Source: Thiomonas delicata (GTDB lineage Bacteria > Pseudomonadota > Gammaproteobacteria > Burkholderiales > Burkholderiaceae_C). From it: DNA of 64,000 bases. The stretch lies in the NCBI RefSeq assembly GCF_900088825.1, contig NZ_LT592170.1, positions 186,001 through 250,000 on the forward strand, given 5' to 3'. The notes below the pieces were generated by a model. The model did not search any database, was not told the origin of the DNA, and saw only the letters and a list, made by a program, of their open reading frames with translations. The position numbers and the translations under genes are program-made. Positions 44,443 to 56,028 of the stretch are shown in pieces; positions within the stretch are counted from its first letter, which is position 1, and every line of letters starts with the position of its first letter.

Positions 44443-45621
44443 ATGGAAATGCCCGGACTGGACTTTCAACTCGGCGACGACGTCGACGCGCTGCGCGACG
44501 CGGTGCGCGACTTCGCGCAGACGGAAATCGCCCCGCGCGCCGCGCAGATCGACAGCACGGACCAGTTCCCGATGGATCTGTGGCGCAAGTTCGGCGAGCT
44601 CGGGCTGCTCGGCGTGACCGTGCCGGAGGCGGACGGCGGCACGGGCATGGGCTATCTGGCGCACATGGTGGCGATGGAGGAAATCTCCCGCGCCAGCGCC
44701 TCGGTGGGGCTGAGCTACGGCGCGCACAGCAATCTGTGCGTCAACCAGATCCGGCGCAACGGGACGGCCGCGCAGAAACGCACCTATCTTCCCGCGCTGC
44801 TGTCCGGCGCGCATGTCGGCGCGCTGGCGATGAGCGAGGCCGGCGCGGGTTCGGACGTAGTCGGCATGAAGCTGCGCGCCGACCGGCATGGCGACGACTT
44901 CGTGCTCAACGGCACCAAGATGTGGATCACCAACGGCCCGGACGCCGACGTGCTGGTGGTCTACGCCAAGACCGACCCCGGCGCGGGCAGCAAGGGCATC
45001 ACGGCCTTCATCGTGGAACGAGGCATGCCCGGCTTTTCGGTGGCGCAAAAGCTGGACAAGCTGGGCATGCGCGGCAGCCACACCGGCGAATTGGTGTTCC
45101 AGGACGTGCGGGTTCCGGCCGCCAACGTGCTGGGGGCCGTGGGCGCCGGCGCCAAGGTGCTGATGAGCGGGCTGGACTACGAGCGCGCCGTGCTGGCGGC
45201 CGGGCCGGTGGGCATCATGCAGGCTGTGATGGACAACGTGGTGCCCTATGTGCACCAGCGCGCCCAGTTCGGCCGGGCCATCGGCGAGTTCCAGCTCATC
45301 CAGGCCAAGCTGGCCGATATGTACACCGTGCTGCAGGCGGCGCGCAGCCTGCTCTACACCGTGGGCAAGAACCTCGACGCCCTGGGCGACGGCCACGCGC
45401 GCGGCGTGCGCAAGGACTGCGCCGCGGTGATTCTGTGGTGCGCCGAGAAAGCCACCTGGATGGCGGGCGAAGGCATCCAGATCTTCGGCGGCAACGGCTA
45501 TATCAACGACTACCCGCTGGGGCGGCTGTGGCGCGACGCCAAGCTGTACGAGATTGGCGCGGGCACGTCGGAGATCCGCAGGATGCTCATCGGCCGGGAG
45601 CTGTTCGCGGAGACGGCATGA
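44443..45621 (+). CDS. liuA: Isovaleryl-CoA dehydrogenase
   Basis: 392 residues from ATG 44443, with GAGGAG upstream. FAD enzyme for the step isovaleryl-CoA to 3-methylcrotonyl-CoA in leucine degradation. The catalytic base of this subfamily is the Glu in GLDYERAVL (Glu247), and the C-terminal loop [12 protein letters not shown] has Gly where other acyl-CoA dehydrogenases keep their catalytic Glu, which is the isovaleryl-type signature. MCC, hydratase and HMG-CoA lyase genes downstream complete the pathway. Confidence 0.94.
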   Translation: MEMPGLDFQLGDDVDALRDAVRDFAQTEIAPRAAQIDSTDQFPMDLWRKFGELGLLGVTVPEADGGTGMGYLAHMVAMEEISRASASVGLSYGAHSNLCVNQIRRNGTAAQKRTYLPALLSGAHVGALAMSEAGAGSDVVGMKLRADRHGDDFVLNGTKMWITNGPDADVLVVYAKTDPGAGSKGITAFIVERGMPGFSVAQKLDKLGMRGSHTGELVFQDVRVPAANVLGAVGAGAKVLMSGLDYERAVLAAGPVGIMQAVMDNVVPYVHQRAQFGRAIGEFQLIQAKLADMYTVLQAARSLLYTVGKNLDALGDGHARGVRKDCAAVILWCAEKATWMAGEGIQIFGGNGYINDYPLGRLWRDAKLYEIGAGTSEIRRMLIGRELFAETA

Positions 45622-45716
45622 TGCGCGGGCCTCTTGCCGCGCGGCGTCACGAGGCGGCGCACGGGCGGCCGCGTCGTTCATGTCGGCCGGGCGCGGGCCC
45701 GGCCAGCACCTCGACC

Positions 45717-46880
45717 TCAGGCCAACTGGGCCTGCGTCGTGGCTACGGCGCGCAGCCCGGCCGCGTCGAGCGCGGCGTCCAGCCGGCGCACGCAGGCGGG
45801 CACGTCGGCCCACTTGTCCAGCCCGAACAGGCCGATGCGGAAGCTGCGGAAATCGGCCGGCTCGTCGCAGGCCAGCGGCACGCCGGCGGCGATTTGCAAG
45901 CCCTGCGCGGCCAACGCCTTGCCGCTTTGAAGGTCCGGGTCGCGGGTGTAGCTGACCACCACGCCCGGCGCCTGGAACCCGGGCGCCGCCACGCTGCGCA
46001 GACCACGGCGCTGCAGACTCTCGCGCACCGCGCGGCCGAGCTCGATTTGCGCCGCCTTGAGCTTGGGCAGCCCGACGTCGAAGGCCTCGCGCATGACGTC
46101 GCGCACCTGCGCCAGCGCGTCGGTGGGCATGGTGGCGTGGTAGGCATGGCCGCCGCCCTCGTAGGCCTGCATGATCTGGTGCCATTTCTTGAGATCGCAG
46201 GAATAACTGTCGCTCTGCGTCGATTGCAGGCGCTGCACGGCGCGCTCGCCCAGCATGGCGAAACCGGCGCATGGCGGGCCGCTCCAGCCCTTTTGCGGCG
46301 CCGACACCAGCACGTCCACGCCGACGTCGCGCATGTCGACCCACATCGCGCCGGAGGCGATGCAGTCCAGCACGAACAGGCCGTCCACCGCGCGCACGGC
46401 CTCGCCCACGGCGCGCAGGTAGTCGTCGGGCAGCATCATGCCGGCGGAAGTTTCCACGTGCGGCGCGAACACCACGGCCGGACGCTCGCGCCGGATTGCG
46501 GCGACCACCTCGTCGATCGGCGCCGGGGCGAAGGGGGATTCGGGCGCGTCGGCGGTGCGCCGCGCCTTGAGCACGGTGATCTGGTCCGACAGCTTGCCGG
46601 TCTCGATGATCTGCGACCAGCGGAAGCTGAACCAGCCGTTGCGGATCACCAGCACGCGCCCGCCCGGCACGAACTGGCGCGCCACGGCCTCCATCGCGAA
46701 GGTTCCGCTGCCCGGCACGATCACGGCGGCATCCGCGCCATAGGCCTGCTTGAGCATGGCCGCGATGTCGGTCATCACGCCCTGGAAACGCCTGGCCATG
46801 TGGTTGAGCGCGCGGTCGGTGTAGACCACGGAATATTCCAGCAGGCCATCGGGGTCGACATGGGGCAGCAGTCCGGGCAT
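45717..46880 (-). CDS. Class V aminotransferase (alanine-glyoxylate / serine-pyruvate type)
   Basis: 387 residues from ATG 46880, with AGGAGA before it. PLP enzyme; the Schiff-base lysine is in SAPQKGWSGPP, the cofactor-binding Asp in FVLDCIASG. VPGSGTFAMEA is the phosphate loop. It resembles bacterial serine-glyoxylate or alanine-glyoxylate aminotransferases. It is transcribed against the liu genes and has no obvious partner here. Confidence 0.88.
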   Translation of the reverse strand: MPGLLPHVDPDGLLEYSVVYTDRALNHMARRFQGVMTDIAAMLKQAYGADAAVIVPGSGTFAMEAVARQFVPGGRVLVIRNGWFSFRWSQIIETGKLSDQITVLKARRTADAPESPFAPAPIDEVVAAIRRERPAVVFAPHVETSAGMMLPDDYLRAVGEAVRAVDGLFVLDCIASGAMWVDMRDVGVDVLVSAPQKGWSGPPCAGFAMLGERAVQRLQSTQSDSYSCDLKKWHQIMQAYEGGGHAYHATMPTDALAQVRDVMREAFDVGLPKLKAAQIELGRAVRESLQRRGLRSVAAPGFQAPGVVVSYTRDPDLQSGKALAAQGLQIAAGVPLACDEPADFRSFRIGLFGLDKWADVPACVRRLDAALDAAGLRAVATTQAQLA

Positions 46881-47076
46881 GGCGTGTCTCCTGAAAGATC
46901 GAGGGGGTTGAATGTCGCGCACGGCGGCAAAGACCTCGTTCGGGCCTTTCGCCGCGGCAGCGTCGTGCGGTTAACTAGCCTAGCATGGGCCCGGCGCGCC
47001 GGGAGCGCCCCCCTCCCTGTTCCTGGACACGCGGCGCGGGTACAGTCGGTGCCGTGGTCTTGCCGATGAGGGCTCG

Positions 47077-48888
47077 ATGAACCAATTCCCCCCGCGCCTG
47101 GATTCGAAGGTGGCCTTCGCCATCGCGCGTGCCATGCTCGACGGGTTCAACAAGCATTACCGGCTGTTCCGCGAGGTCAGCCGCGAAGCCAAGGCGCGCT
47201 TCGAGGCCGCCGACTGGGCCGGTCAGCAGCGCGCGCAGCGCGAGCGCATCGCCTTCTACGACATGCGGGTGGACGAGGCGACCGAGCACCTGCAGACCGC
47301 GTTCGACGCCGCGCACCTGGACACCGAAACCTGGCACCAGGCCAAGCTGCACTACATCGGCCTGCTCACCAACCACCTGCAGCCGGAACTGGCCGAGACC
47401 TTCTTCAACTCGGTGACGACCAAAATCCTGCACCGCAGGCATTTCCACAACGACATCCTGTTCGTGCGCCCGGCCGTGTCCACCGAGTACATCGAATACG
47501 ACGAGCCCGCGGCCCAGCCCACCTTCCGCGCCTATTACCCGCAGCGCGACACCCTGGGCGACACCCTCACGCGCATCATCCACAACTACCAGCTGCAGCG
47601 CCCGTTCGAGAACCTGGAGCGCGACATCGGCCTGGTGCTCGACGCAGTGGAAAAGCGCCTGGCGGGGGCGCGGCTGCGCAGCAATTTCCAGATCCAGGTG
47701 CTGTCCTCGCTGTTCTACCGCAACAAGGGCGCCTATGTGGTGGGCAAGATCATCAACGGCTTCTGGGAATTTCCGCTGGCCCTGCCGATCCTGCACAACG
47801 AGCGCGGCCGGCTCATCATCGATACCGCGCTGCTCGAGGAGGACGACCTGCTGCTGGTGTTCTCGTTCGCGCGCGCCTACTTCATGGTGGACATGGCGGT
47901 GCCCTCGGCCTACGTGCAGTTCCTGCGTTCGCTGATGCCACGCAAGCCGCGCTCGGAGCTGTACAGCGCGCTGGGCCTGGCCAAGCAGGGCAAGACGCTG
48001 TTCTACCGCGACTTCCTCTACCACCTGCGGCATTCGAGCGACCGCTTCACCACCGCGCCCGGCATCCGCGGCATGGTGATGCTGGTGTTCACCCTGCCGT
48101 CGTTTCCCTTCGTGTTCAAGGTCATCCGCGACTTCTACCCCGCGCCCAAGGACACCACGCGCGAGAAGATCAAGAGCAAGTACCTGCTGGTCAAGCGGCA
48201 CGACCGCGTCGGCCGCATGGCCGACACGCTGGAATATTCCAACGTGGCCTTCCCGCGCGAGCGCTTCGACCCGGAGCTGATCGCCGAACTCAAGGCCACC
48301 TGCCCCTCGCAGCTGGAGGAGGACGGCGGCCTGCTCGTCATCCGCCACTGCTACATCGAGCGGCGCATGATTCCGCTGAACATCTACTTGCAGGAAGCCA
48401 CGCCGGAGCAGCTGGAGGCGGCGGTGACCGACTACGGCAACGCGATCAAGGACATGGTGGCGGCGAACATCTTTCCCGGCGACATGCTGTGGAAGAACTT
48501 CGGCATCACCCGCCACGGCAAGGTGGTGTTCTACGACTACGACGAGATCGAATACATCACCGACTGCAACTTCCGCCGCGTGCCCGAGCCCCGTTGCGAG
48601 CAGGACGAGATGTCCGCCGAGCCCTGGTACCCGGTCGGCCCGCACGACGTCTTCCCCGAAACCTTCGGCACCTTCCTGCTCGCCAACCCCAAGGTGCGTG
48701 AGGTGTTCATGCGCCACCACGCCGACCTGCTGGACGCGGCGTTCTGGCAAAACCAGCAGCAGCGCACGCGCGAAGGCCATGTGTTCGACGTGTTTCCCTA
48801 CGACGCGTCGCGGCGCTTCAACCAGCAGATCGGCGAAGCGCCGCCCGCCGCATCCCCACCCTCGTCAACCCCTCTGGAGACCCCATGA
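47077..48888 (+). CDS. aceK: Isocitrate dehydrogenase kinase/phosphatase AceK
   Basis: 603 residues. It phosphorylates and dephosphorylates isocitrate dehydrogenase to divert carbon into the glyoxylate shunt. The N-terminal regulatory half begins [20 protein letters not shown]; the kinase half contains [11 protein letters not shown] (lysine), [30 protein letters not shown] (catalytic and metal Asp). It overlaps the thiolase gene by 4 bases (ATGA). aceA/aceB are not in the window. The coupling to acetyl-CoA-producing genes makes metabolic sense, since leucine degradation yields only acetyl-CoA units. Confidence 0.95.
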   Translation: MNQFPPRLDSKVAFAIARAMLDGFNKHYRLFREVSREAKARFEAADWAGQQRAQRERIAFYDMRVDEATEHLQTAFDAAHLDTETWHQAKLHYIGLLTNHLQPELAETFFNSVTTKILHRRHFHNDILFVRPAVSTEYIEYDEPAAQPTFRAYYPQRDTLGDTLTRIIHNYQLQRPFENLERDIGLVLDAVEKRLAGARLRSNFQIQVLSSLFYRNKGAYVVGKIINGFWEFPLALPILHNERGRLIIDTALLEEDDLLLVFSFARAYFMVDMAVPSAYVQFLRSLMPRKPRSELYSALGLAKQGKTLFYRDFLYHLRHSSDRFTTAPGIRGMVMLVFTLPSFPFVFKVIRDFYPAPKDTTREKIKSKYLLVKRHDRVGRMADTLEYSNVAFPRERFDPELIAELKATCPSQLEEDGGLLVIRHCYIERRMIPLNIYLQEATPEQLEAAVTDYGNAIKDMVAANIFPGDMLWKNFGITRHGKVVFYDYDEIEYITDCNFRRVPEPRCEQDEMSAEPWYPVGPHDVFPETFGTFLLANPKVREVFMRHHADLLDAAFWQNQQQRTREGHVFDVFPYDASRRFNQQIGEAPPAASPPSSTPLETP

Positions 48889-50066
48889 ATTCAGATCCGA
48901 TCGTCATCGTCTCGGCCGCGCGCACCCCCATCGGCGGCCTGCTCGGCGACTTCGCCGCCCTGCCCGCCTGGGAACTGGGCGCCGTCGCCATCCGCGCCGC
49001 CGTCGAACGCGCCGGCATCAAGCCCGACGCCGTGGACGAAGTGCTCATGGGCAACTGCCTGATGGCGGGGCAAGGCCAGGCCCCGGCGCGGCAGGCTGCG
49101 CTCAAGGCCGGGCTGCCGCAGTCGGCGGGGGCGGTGACGCTGTCGAAGATGTGCGGCTCGGGCATGCGGGCGATGATGTTCGCCCACGACATGCTGGCCG
49201 CGGGCTCGGCCGATGCCGTGGTGGCCGGCGGCATGGAGAGCATGACCAACGCGCCCCACCTGGCCTTCGTGCGCAAGGGCGTGAAATACGGCGCCACCCA
49301 GTTCTACGACCACATGGCGATGGACGGGCTGGAAGACGCCTACGACCGCGGCAAGGCGATGGGCGTGTTCGCCGAAAGCTGCGTGGCGAAATACAACTTC
49401 ACGCGCGAGGCGATGGACGCCTTCGCGGTGGCCTCCACCGAGCGCAGCAAGAAGGCCAACGAGGACGGCAGCTTCGACTGGGAATTGGCCGCGGTGGCCG
49501 TGCCCGGCAAGGGCGGCGAAGTGCTCGTCAAGCACGACGAGCAGCCGTTCAAAGCCAAGCTGGACAAGATTCCCGGGCTCAAACCCGCGTTCAAGAAGGA
49601 CGGCACCATCACCGCCGCGACCTCGTCGAGCATTTCCGACGGCGCCGCGGCCACGGTGCTGATGCGCGCGTCCACCGCCAGGCAGCTGGGCTGCGCGCCG
49701 CTGGCACGCATCGTCGCGCATGCCGTGCACGCGCAGGCGCCCGAGTGGTTCACCACCGCGCCGGTCGGCGCGATCCGGAAGGTGCTCGCCAAGGCCGGCT
49801 GGACGGCGAAGGACGTGGATCTGTGGGAAGTCAACGAAGCCTTCGCCGCGGTGACCATGGCGGCGATGCGCGAGTTCGACCTGCCGCACGACATCGTCAA
49901 CGTGCACGGCGGCGCGGTGGCGCTGGGCCACCCCATCGGCGCCTCGGGCGCGCGCATCGTGGTCACCCTGCTCGGCGCACTGCGCAAGCGCGGGCTGAAA
50001 AAGGGCGTGGCGGCGCTGTGCATCGGTGGCGGCGAAGCCACGGCGCTTGCGCTGGAGTTGCTGTGA
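48885..50066 (+). CDS. Acetyl-CoA acetyltransferase (thiolase)
   Basis: 393 residues. Biosynthetic/degradative thiolase with nucleophile Cys90 ([11 protein letters not shown]), the His region [19 protein letters not shown] and the second cysteine in [12 protein letters not shown]. It splits acetoacetyl-CoA to two acetyl-CoA or runs in reverse. It starts on the aceK stop (ATGA), so it is coupled to aceK. In this setting it probably completes the use of acetoacetate from HMG-CoA lyase. Confidence 0.94.
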   Translation: MNSDPIVIVSAARTPIGGLLGDFAALPAWELGAVAIRAAVERAGIKPDAVDEVLMGNCLMAGQGQAPARQAALKAGLPQSAGAVTLSKMCGSGMRAMMFAHDMLAAGSADAVVAGGMESMTNAPHLAFVRKGVKYGATQFYDHMAMDGLEDAYDRGKAMGVFAESCVAKYNFTREAMDAFAVASTERSKKANEDGSFDWELAAVAVPGKGGEVLVKHDEQPFKAKLDKIPGLKPAFKKDGTITAATSSSISDGAAATVLMRASTARQLGCAPLARIVAHAVHAQAPEWFTTAPVGAIRKVLAKAGWTAKDVDLWEVNEAFAAVTMAAMREFDLPHDIVNVHGGAVALGHPIGASGARIVVTLLGALRKRGLKKGVAALCIGGGEATALALELL

Positions 50067-50134
50067 GTCCGCGGCGCGAGATGCCCGCGCCCACTCTGAC
50101 AATCTCGATCGCCGAAAACGCTCTGGAAACGACC

Positions 50135-50515
50135 ATGCGCAAGACCATCGGTTCAGGCTCCACGTTCGAGGCCCTGGCCGGCTACAGCCGCGCCGTGGTG
50201 GACGGCATTTATGTGCACGTGTCGGGCACCACCGGGTTCGACTACGCGCGCATGACCATCGACCCGGACGTGGTGGAACAGACACACCAGTGCATGCGCA
50301 ACATCGCGGACGCGCTGCGCCAGGCGGGCTGCGGCCTCGACGAGGTGGTGCGGGTGCGCTACCTGCTGACCGACGCCGCGGACTTCGAGCGCCTCGCGCC
50401 GGTGTTCGGCGCGTATTTCGCGCGGGCCCGTCCGGCGGCCACCGCGCAGGTCTGCGGCCTGATCGATCCGCGCATGCGCATCGAAATCGAAGTCACGGCC
50501 AAACTTCCGAACTGA
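50135..50515 (+). CDS. RidA/YjgF-family protein
   Basis: 126 residues from ATG 50135; ATG 50081 would add 18 residues. The trimeric RidA fold is indicated by AVVDGIYVHVSGTTGF, CMRNIADALRQAGCGLDEVVRVRYLL and the arginine region near the end (PAATAQVCGL). RidA proteins hydrolyse reactive imines and enamines. It may also act on enamine-like catabolic intermediates. The acyl-CoA dehydrogenase gene begins 3 bases after its stop. Confidence 0.85.
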   Translation: MRKTIGSGSTFEALAGYSRAVVDGIYVHVSGTTGFDYARMTIDPDVVEQTHQCMRNIADALRQAGCGLDEVVRVRYLLTDAADFERLAPVFGAYFARARPAATAQVCGLIDPRMRIEIEVTAKLPN

Positions 50516-50517
50516 CC

Positions 50518-51645
50518 ATGCTGCTCGATGACGACCACCGGATGATCCGCGACGCGGTGCGCGATTTCGTGCGCGCCGAGATCGCCCCGCACGCCGCGCG
50601 ATGGGCGCGCGAATCCCGCTTTCCGCGCGAAGCCCTGCAAGGCCTGGCGCAACTCGGCTGCCTGGGCGTCGCCGTGCCCACCGCATGGGACGGCGCCGGG
50701 CTGGACTACCTGGCGCTGGCGCTGGCCATCGAGGAGATCGCCGCCGGCGACGGCGCCACCAGCACCATCGTCAGCGTCAACAACTGCCCGGTGTGTTCCA
50801 TCCTGACGGCCTGGGGCAGCGAGGCGCAGAAGGAACGCTGGCTCAAGCCGCTGGCGCGCGGCGCGATGATCGGCGCCTTCGCGCTCACCGAGCCGCAGGC
50901 CGGCTCCGACGCCTCGGCCCTGCGCGCCACGGCCTGGAGGGATGGCCAGCATTACGTGCTCGACGGCGTCAAGCAGTTCATCACCAGCGGCAAGCACGGC
51001 GACGTGGCCATCGTGCTCGCCGCCACCGACCGCGCGGCGGGCAAGAAAGGCATCAGCGCCTTCATCGTGCCGACCGATGCGCCCGGCTACGGCGTCGAGC
51101 GGGTGGAGCACAAGACTGGCCAGACCGCGTCCGACACCGCACAGATCCGCTTCGAGAACTGCCGCGTGCCGCTGGAAAACCGCATCGGCGCCGAAGGCGA
51201 GGGCTACAGGATCGCGCTCTCGGGCCTGGAGGGCGGGCGCATCGGCATCGCCTCGCAGGCGGTGGGCATGGCGCGCGCCGCGTTCGAAGCCGCGCTGGCC
51301 TACGCCCGCCAGCGCGAGGCCTTCGGCAAACCCATCTTCGAACATCAGGCCGTGCAGTTCCGCCTGGCCGAGATGGCCATGCGCATCGAGGCCGCACGCC
51401 AACTGGTCTGGCACGCGGCCAGCCTGAAGGATGCGGGACAACCTTGCCTGAAGGAGGCGGCGATGGCCAAGCTGTTGGCCAGCACCATGGCCGAGGCCGT
51501 GTGCAGCGACGCCATGCAGATCCACGGCGGCTACGGCTACGTGAGCGATTTTCCCGTCGAGCGCATCTGGCGCGACGTGCGCGTGTGCCAGATCTACGAA
51601 GGCACGAGCGACGTGCAGAAGATGCTCATCGCCCGCGCGCTATAA
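50518..51645 (+). CDS. Acyl-CoA dehydrogenase (short/branched-chain type)
   Basis: 375 residues from ATG 50518. The FAD motif [15 protein letters not shown] and FITSGKHGD, and the C-terminal [15 protein letters not shown] with the catalytic Glu in IYEGTSDVQ, place it in the short- or branched-chain acyl-CoA dehydrogenases, not isovaleryl-type. It may act on 2-methylbutyryl-, isobutyryl- or butyryl-CoA. It lies in a dense same-strand run from aceK to the acyl-CoA ligase. Confidence 0.92.
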   Translation: MLLDDDHRMIRDAVRDFVRAEIAPHAARWARESRFPREALQGLAQLGCLGVAVPTAWDGAGLDYLALALAIEEIAAGDGATSTIVSVNNCPVCSILTAWGSEAQKERWLKPLARGAMIGAFALTEPQAGSDASALRATAWRDGQHYVLDGVKQFITSGKHGDVAIVLAATDRAAGKKGISAFIVPTDAPGYGVERVEHKTGQTASDTAQIRFENCRVPLENRIGAEGEGYRIALSGLEGGRIGIASQAVGMARAAFEAALAYARQREAFGKPIFEHQAVQFRLAEMAMRIEAARQLVWHAASLKDAGQPCLKEAAMAKLLASTMAEAVCSDAMQIHGGYGYVSDFPVERIWRDVRVCQIYEGTSDVQKMLIARAL

Positions 51646-51674
51646 CGTCGGGAACAGCCCCCCGGAGACCCGTC

Positions 51675-52277
51675 ATGCCCGTCAGCCCCATCGCCTTCTT
51701 CTTCGATTTTTCCTCGCCCTATTCCTACCTGGCCAGCACGCGGATCGAGGCGCTGGCGGCCAAGCACGACCGCAACCTCGAATGGGTGCCCATCCTGTTG
51801 GGCCCGGTGTTCGCCATGACCGGCGCCAAGCCCCTGACGGACCAGCCGCTCAAAGGCGATTACGCGCGCATCGACATTCCGCGCTCGGCCCGCTTCCTGG
51901 GCGTGCCCTATGCCCACCCGGAACCCTTCCCCGTGGCCACCTACCAGGCCGCGCGCGCGCTCGTCGGCCTGCAGCGCGATCGGCCCGAACTGGCGGCGCC
52001 GTGGGCGCACGCCTGCTTCGCCGCGTATTTCACCCAAGGCCGCAACATCGCCGAGGTGCCGGTGCTGCACGAACTGGCACGGGATCTGGGGCTGGACGCC
52101 GCCCGGATCGACGCCTGGTGCGCGGACCCGCAGATCAAGGCCCAGCTCAAGGCCAACGGCGACCGCGCGCTGCAAAGCGGCGTGTGCGGCGCGCCGTTCT
52201 TCATCGTCGACGAGGAGCCGTTCTGGGGCGTGGACCGCCTGCCCCAGCTCGACGCCTGGCTCACCGCCCGCTTCTGA
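51675..52277 (+). CDS. DsbA-fold isomerase (2-hydroxychromene-2-carboxylate isomerase / GST-kappa type)
   Basis: 200 residues from ATG 51675. The thioredoxin-like fold with helical insert is indicated by [14 protein letters not shown] at the N-terminus, where a Ser replaces the CxxC cysteine, and [21 protein letters not shown] at the C-terminus. Such proteins use glutathione, as in naphthalene catabolism or GST kappa. No aromatic catabolic genes are adjacent, so the substrate is unknown. Confidence 0.88.
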   Translation: MPVSPIAFFFDFSSPYSYLASTRIEALAAKHDRNLEWVPILLGPVFAMTGAKPLTDQPLKGDYARIDIPRSARFLGVPYAHPEPFPVATYQAARALVGLQRDRPELAAPWAHACFAAYFTQGRNIAEVPVLHELARDLGLDAARIDAWCADPQIKAQLKANGDRALQSGVCGAPFFIVDEEPFWGVDRLPQLDAWLTARF

Positions 52278-52357
52278 ACCTCACCTCCGCACATCCCATC
52301 GCACCACCCGCAGGCAGACGGCGCCCGAACGCCGCAAGCCCCTGCCCGGAGACAACC

Positions 52358-54055
52358 ATGACGACGCCCCTCACCGCCAGCTATGCCTGCGGCACCGACC
52401 GCGAACCGCTGATCACCCAGACCCTGGGCGATTTCTTCGACGCCATGGCCGCCCGCCAGGGCGAGCACGCAGCCCTGGTGTCGCGCCACCAGGGCCGCCG
52501 CCTGAGCTATGCCGAGCTGCGGCGCGAAGTCGATACGCTGGCCAGCGCCATGCTGCGCAGCGGGTTGCGCAAGGGCGACCGCGTCGGCATCTGGGCGCAC
52601 AACGGCGTGGAATGGGTGCTGATGCAGCTGGCCACGGCCAAGGTGGGCATCATCCTGGTCAACATCAACCCGGCCTACCGCACCAGCGAGGTGGAATACG
52701 CGCTGAACAAGGTGGCCTGCCGCGCGCTGGTGACCATGCCCAGTTTCAAGACCAGCGACTACCTGGCCATGCTGCGCGAACTCGCGCCGGAGCTGGACCG
52801 CTGCGCGCCGGGCGAGCTGCGCGCCGCGCGCCTGCCCGAGCTGCGGCTGGTGGTGACGCTCGGGGACGCCGAACAGCCGGGCATGCTGCGCTTCGCCGAC
52901 TGGAACGCGCGCGGCAGCGCCGACGACCCGGCGGTGGCCGAGGCCGCGGCGGCGCTGGACGCGCACGAGCCCATCAACATCCAGTTCACCAGCGGCACCA
53001 CGGGCTTTCCCAAGGGCGCCACGCTGACCCACAACAACATCCTGAACAACGGCTATTTCATCGGCGAGGCCATGAAACTCACCGCGGCGGACCGGCTGTG
53101 TATTCCGGTGCCGCTGTACCACTGCTTCGGCATGGTGCTGGGCAACCTGGCCTGCTTCACGCACGGCGCCACCATCGTCTATCCCAACGACGCCTTCGAC
53201 CCGCTGGCCACGCTGCAGGCCGTGCAGGACGAAGCCTGCACCGGGCTGCACGGCGTGCCGACCATGTTCATCGCCATGCTGGACCACCCGCGCTTCAAGG
53301 CGTTCGACCTGTCCACGCTGCGCACCGGCATCATGGCCGGCAGCCCCTGTCCGACCGAGGTGATGAAGCGCGTGGTGCGGGACATGCACCTGAGCGAGAT
53401 CACCATCGCCTACGGCATGACGGAAACCGCGCCGGTGAGCTGCCAGAGCTCGACCGACACGCCACTGGAGAAGCGCGTGAGCACGGTGGGCCGGGTGCAG
53501 CCGCATCTGGAGGTGAAGATCATCGACCCGCAGACCGGCGACGTGGTGCCGCGCGGCTCGCCCGGCGAACTGTGCACCCGGGGCTATTCGGTGATGCACG
53601 GCTACTGGGGCGACGCGGACAAGACGCGCGAGGTCATCGACGCCGAGGGCTGGATGCACACCGGCGACCTGGCGACCATGGACGCCGAGGGCTACGTGAA
53701 CATCGTCGGGCGCATCAAGGACATGGTGATCCGCGGCGGCGAGAACGTCTATCCGCGCGAGATCGAGGAATTCCTCTACCGCCACCCGCAGGTGCAGGAC
53801 GTGCAGGTGGTGGGCGTGCCCGACGCGAAGTACGGCGAGGAGTTGTGCGCCTGGATCATCCCCAAGCCCGGCGCCGCGCCCACCGAGGACGACATCCGCG
53901 ACTTCTGCAAAGGGCAGATCGCGCACTACAAGATCCCGCGTTATATCCGCTTCGTGCAGAGCTTCCCCATGACCATCACCGGCAAGGTGCAGAAGTTCAA
54001 GATCCGCGAGGCCATGAAGCAGGAACTCGGCCTGCGGGACGCCGAAACCGCCTGA
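52358..54055 (+). CDS. AMP-forming acyl-CoA synthetase
   Basis: 565 residues from ATG 52358. The P-loop-like motif is [20 protein letters not shown], followed by [24 protein letters not shown] and the C-terminal lysine segment [12 protein letters not shown]. It resembles the medium-chain/branched acid ligases in liu clusters. It would activate a fatty or branched acid such as isovalerate for the adjacent dehydrogenases. It lies 80 bases after the isomerase gene and 63 before the MCC beta subunit gene. Confidence 0.92.
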   Translation: MTTPLTASYACGTDREPLITQTLGDFFDAMAARQGEHAALVSRHQGRRLSYAELRREVDTLASAMLRSGLRKGDRVGIWAHNGVEWVLMQLATAKVGIILVNINPAYRTSEVEYALNKVACRALVTMPSFKTSDYLAMLRELAPELDRCAPGELRAARLPELRLVVTLGDAEQPGMLRFADWNARGSADDPAVAEAAAALDAHEPINIQFTSGTTGFPKGATLTHNNILNNGYFIGEAMKLTAADRLCIPVPLYHCFGMVLGNLACFTHGATIVYPNDAFDPLATLQAVQDEACTGLHGVPTMFIAMLDHPRFKAFDLSTLRTGIMAGSPCPTEVMKRVVRDMHLSEITIAYGMTETAPVSCQSSTDTPLEKRVSTVGRVQPHLEVKIIDPQTGDVVPRGSPGELCTRGYSVMHGYWGDADKTREVIDAEGWMHTGDLATMDAEGYVNIVGRIKDMVIRGGENVYPREIEEFLYRHPQVQDVQVVGVPDAKYGEELCAWIIPKPGAAPTEDDIRDFCKGQIAHYKIPRYIRFVQSFPMTITGKVQKFKIREAMKQELGLRDAETA

Positions 54056-54118
54056 GCCCGCCGCTTGCGCCGGGGCCGGCCGGCCCCGGTTCCGCACTCC
54101 ACGCCACCCTCAACACCC

Positions 54119-55732
54119 ATGCCCCGCATCGAATCCCGCACCGACCTCCGCAGCCCCGCCAGCATCGCCAACGCCGATGCCGTGCGCGCCCTGGTGGACG
54201 ACCTGAACGCCAAGCTCGCCGCGGCCGCGCTCGGCGGCGGCGAAGCCGCGCGCGCCAAGCACACCGCGCGCGGCAAGCTGCTGCCGCGCGAACGCGTGGC
54301 GCAGTTGCTCGACCCCGGCACGCCCTTCCTGGAGTTCTCGGCCCTGGCCGGCCTCGGCCTGTACGGCGACGCGGCGCCGGGGGCGGGCATCATCACCGGC
54401 ATCGGCCGCGTGAACGGGCGCGAATGCGTCATCGTCTGCAACGACGCCACGGTCAAGGGCGGCACCTACTACCCCCTCACCGTGAAAAAGCACCTGCGCG
54501 CGCAGGACATCGCCGCCGAGAACCGGCTGCCCTGCATCTACCTGGTGGACTCGGGCGGCGCCAACCTGCCCAACCAGGACGAGGTGTTCCCCGATCGCGA
54601 CCACTTCGGGCGCATCTTCTACAACCAGGCCACCATGTCGGCGGCCGGCATCCCGCAGGTCGCGGTGGTGATGGGTTCGTGCACCGCGGGAGGCGCCTAC
54701 GTGCCGGCGATGAGCGACGAGTCGGTCATCGTCGCCAGGCAGGGCACCATCTTCCTCGCCGGCCCGCCGCTGGTGAAGGCCGCCATCGGCGAGGTGGTGA
54801 GCGCCGAGGACCTCGGCGGCGCCGACGTGCACACGCGCCTGTCCGGCGTGGCCGACCACTACGCGCACGACGACGCCGAGGCGCTGGCCATCACCCGCCG
54901 CATCGTCGGCCACCTGCCGGCGCCCCCCGCCAAGCCGCAGGGCCTGGACCTGCGCGAACCGCGCGAGCCCGCCTACCCCGCCGAGGACCTGCGCGCCCTG
55001 GCGCCGCTGGACCTGCGCAAGCCGCTGGACGTGCGCGAGATCATCGCCCGCATCACCGACGGTTCGGAACTCGACGAATTCAAGGCCCGCTACGGCACCA
55101 CTCTGGTGTGCGGCTTCGCCCACATCCACGGCATGCCGGTGGGCATCGTGGCCAACAACGGCATCTTGTTCTCCGAGTCGGCGCTCAAGGGCGCGCACTT
55201 CATCGAACTGTGCTGCCAGCGCCGCATTCCGCTGGTGTTCCTGCAGAACATCACCGGCTTCATGATCGGGCGCAAGGCCGAGAACGAAGGCATCGCCCGC
55301 AACGGCGCCAAGATGGTGACCGCGGTGGCCTGCGCCCAGGTGCCCAAGTTCACCGTCATCGTCGGCGGGTCGTTCGGCGCCGGCAACTACGGCATGTGCG
55401 GCCGCGCCTACGGCCCGCGCCAGCTCTGGATGTGGCCCAACGCGCGCATCTCGGTGATGGGCGGCGAGCAGGCCGCCTCGGTGCTGGCCACCGTGCGGCG
55501 CGACGGCATCGAGGCCAAGGGCGGCGCCTGGAGCGCAGACGAGGAGGAGGCGTTCAAGGCGCCCATCCGCGCCCAGTACGAAACTCAGGGCCACCCGTAT
55601 TACGCCACGGCCCGGCTGTGGGACGACGGCATCATCGACCCGGCCGATACGCGCCGCGTGCTGGCATTGGGGCTCTCGGCCGCGCTGAACGCGCCGATTC
55701 CCGAAACGCGGTTCGGCGTGTTCCGGATGTGA
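54119..55732 (+). CDS. liuB: Methylcrotonyl-CoA carboxylase beta (carboxyltransferase) subunit
   Basis: 537 residues from ATG 54119. Carboxyltransferase domain with [16 protein letters not shown] (MCC-specific), [31 protein letters not shown] and [16 protein letters not shown]. It transfers CO2 from biotin to 3-methylcrotonyl-CoA. The alpha subunit is encoded about 3.9 kb downstream (59606), which is an unusual split; vapBC pair 2, dinB, liuC, bioB and a membrane protein lie between. Confidence 0.95.
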   Translation: MPRIESRTDLRSPASIANADAVRALVDDLNAKLAAAALGGGEAARAKHTARGKLLPRERVAQLLDPGTPFLEFSALAGLGLYGDAAPGAGIITGIGRVNGRECVIVCNDATVKGGTYYPLTVKKHLRAQDIAAENRLPCIYLVDSGGANLPNQDEVFPDRDHFGRIFYNQATMSAAGIPQVAVVMGSCTAGGAYVPAMSDESVIVARQGTIFLAGPPLVKAAIGEVVSAEDLGGADVHTRLSGVADHYAHDDAEALAITRRIVGHLPAPPAKPQGLDLREPREPAYPAEDLRALAPLDLRKPLDVREIIARITDGSELDEFKARYGTTLVCGFAHIHGMPVGIVANNGILFSESALKGAHFIELCCQRRIPLVFLQNITGFMIGRKAENEGIARNGAKMVTAVACAQVPKFTVIVGGSFGAGNYGMCGRAYGPRQLWMWPNARISVMGGEQAASVLATVRRDGIEAKGGAWSADEEEAFKAPIRAQYETQGHPYYATARLWDDGIIDPADTRRVLALGLSAALNAPIPETRFGVFRM

Positions 55733-55739
55733 CAAGCAT

Positions 55740-55753
55740 ACAATGCGCATTGT
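55740..55753 (+). promoter_or_regulatory. Palindrome before vapBC pair 2
   Basis: ACAATGCGCATTGT, a perfect 14-base palindrome 20 bases before the vapB start and 7 after the liuB stop. It is a likely VapB autoregulatory site. Confidence 0.55.
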
Positions 55754-55773
55754 TATCAGACCTTATACACATC

Positions 55774-56028
55774 ATGCGCACGAACATCGACATCGACGAC
55801 GCCTTGATGGAAGCCGCCATGCGCGCCGGCCCGTTCAAAACCAAGAAAGACGCGGTGGAAGCCGGGCTGCAACTCTTGCGCCGGCAGGCGGCCTATCGCG
55901 ATCTGCTCGCCCTGCGCGGCAAGCTGCGCTGGGAAGACCCCCTGGCCGCGGGCGCCGCGCCGCCCATGGTGCAGGAGTCGCGCAAGGCTTACGGTTCCGC
56001 GACGGATCCTGGCAAGGCGGCGAAATGA
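55774..56028 (+). CDS. vapB: VapB-type antitoxin, Arc/MetJ-like (pair 2)
   Basis: 84 residues from ATG 55774. The N-terminal MRTNIDIDDALMEAAM is the ribbon-helix-helix start common to VapB antitoxins of this type, followed by KTKKDAVEAGLQLLRRQAAYRDLLALRGKLRWE. It overlaps the toxin gene by ATGA. It is of a different fold class from pair 1 at 43959, so the two loci are independent acquisitions. Confidence 0.88.
   Translation: MRTNIDIDDALMEAAMRAGPFKTKKDAVEAGLQLLRRQAAYRDLLALRGKLRWEDPLAAGAAPPMVQESRKAYGSATDPGKAAK

Noticed and set aside
44374-46344. A 656-codon minus-strand frame
   Set aside because: Antisense to liuA and overlapping the aminotransferase gene; composition is His/Arg-rich and no domain is visible.
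51910-56028. A 1372-codon open frame on the + strand
   Set aside because: It is an out-of-frame shadow through the acyl-CoA ligase and liuB genes, with Arg/Ala/Gly-rich composition; only its last 84 codons (VapB, from 55774) are real.
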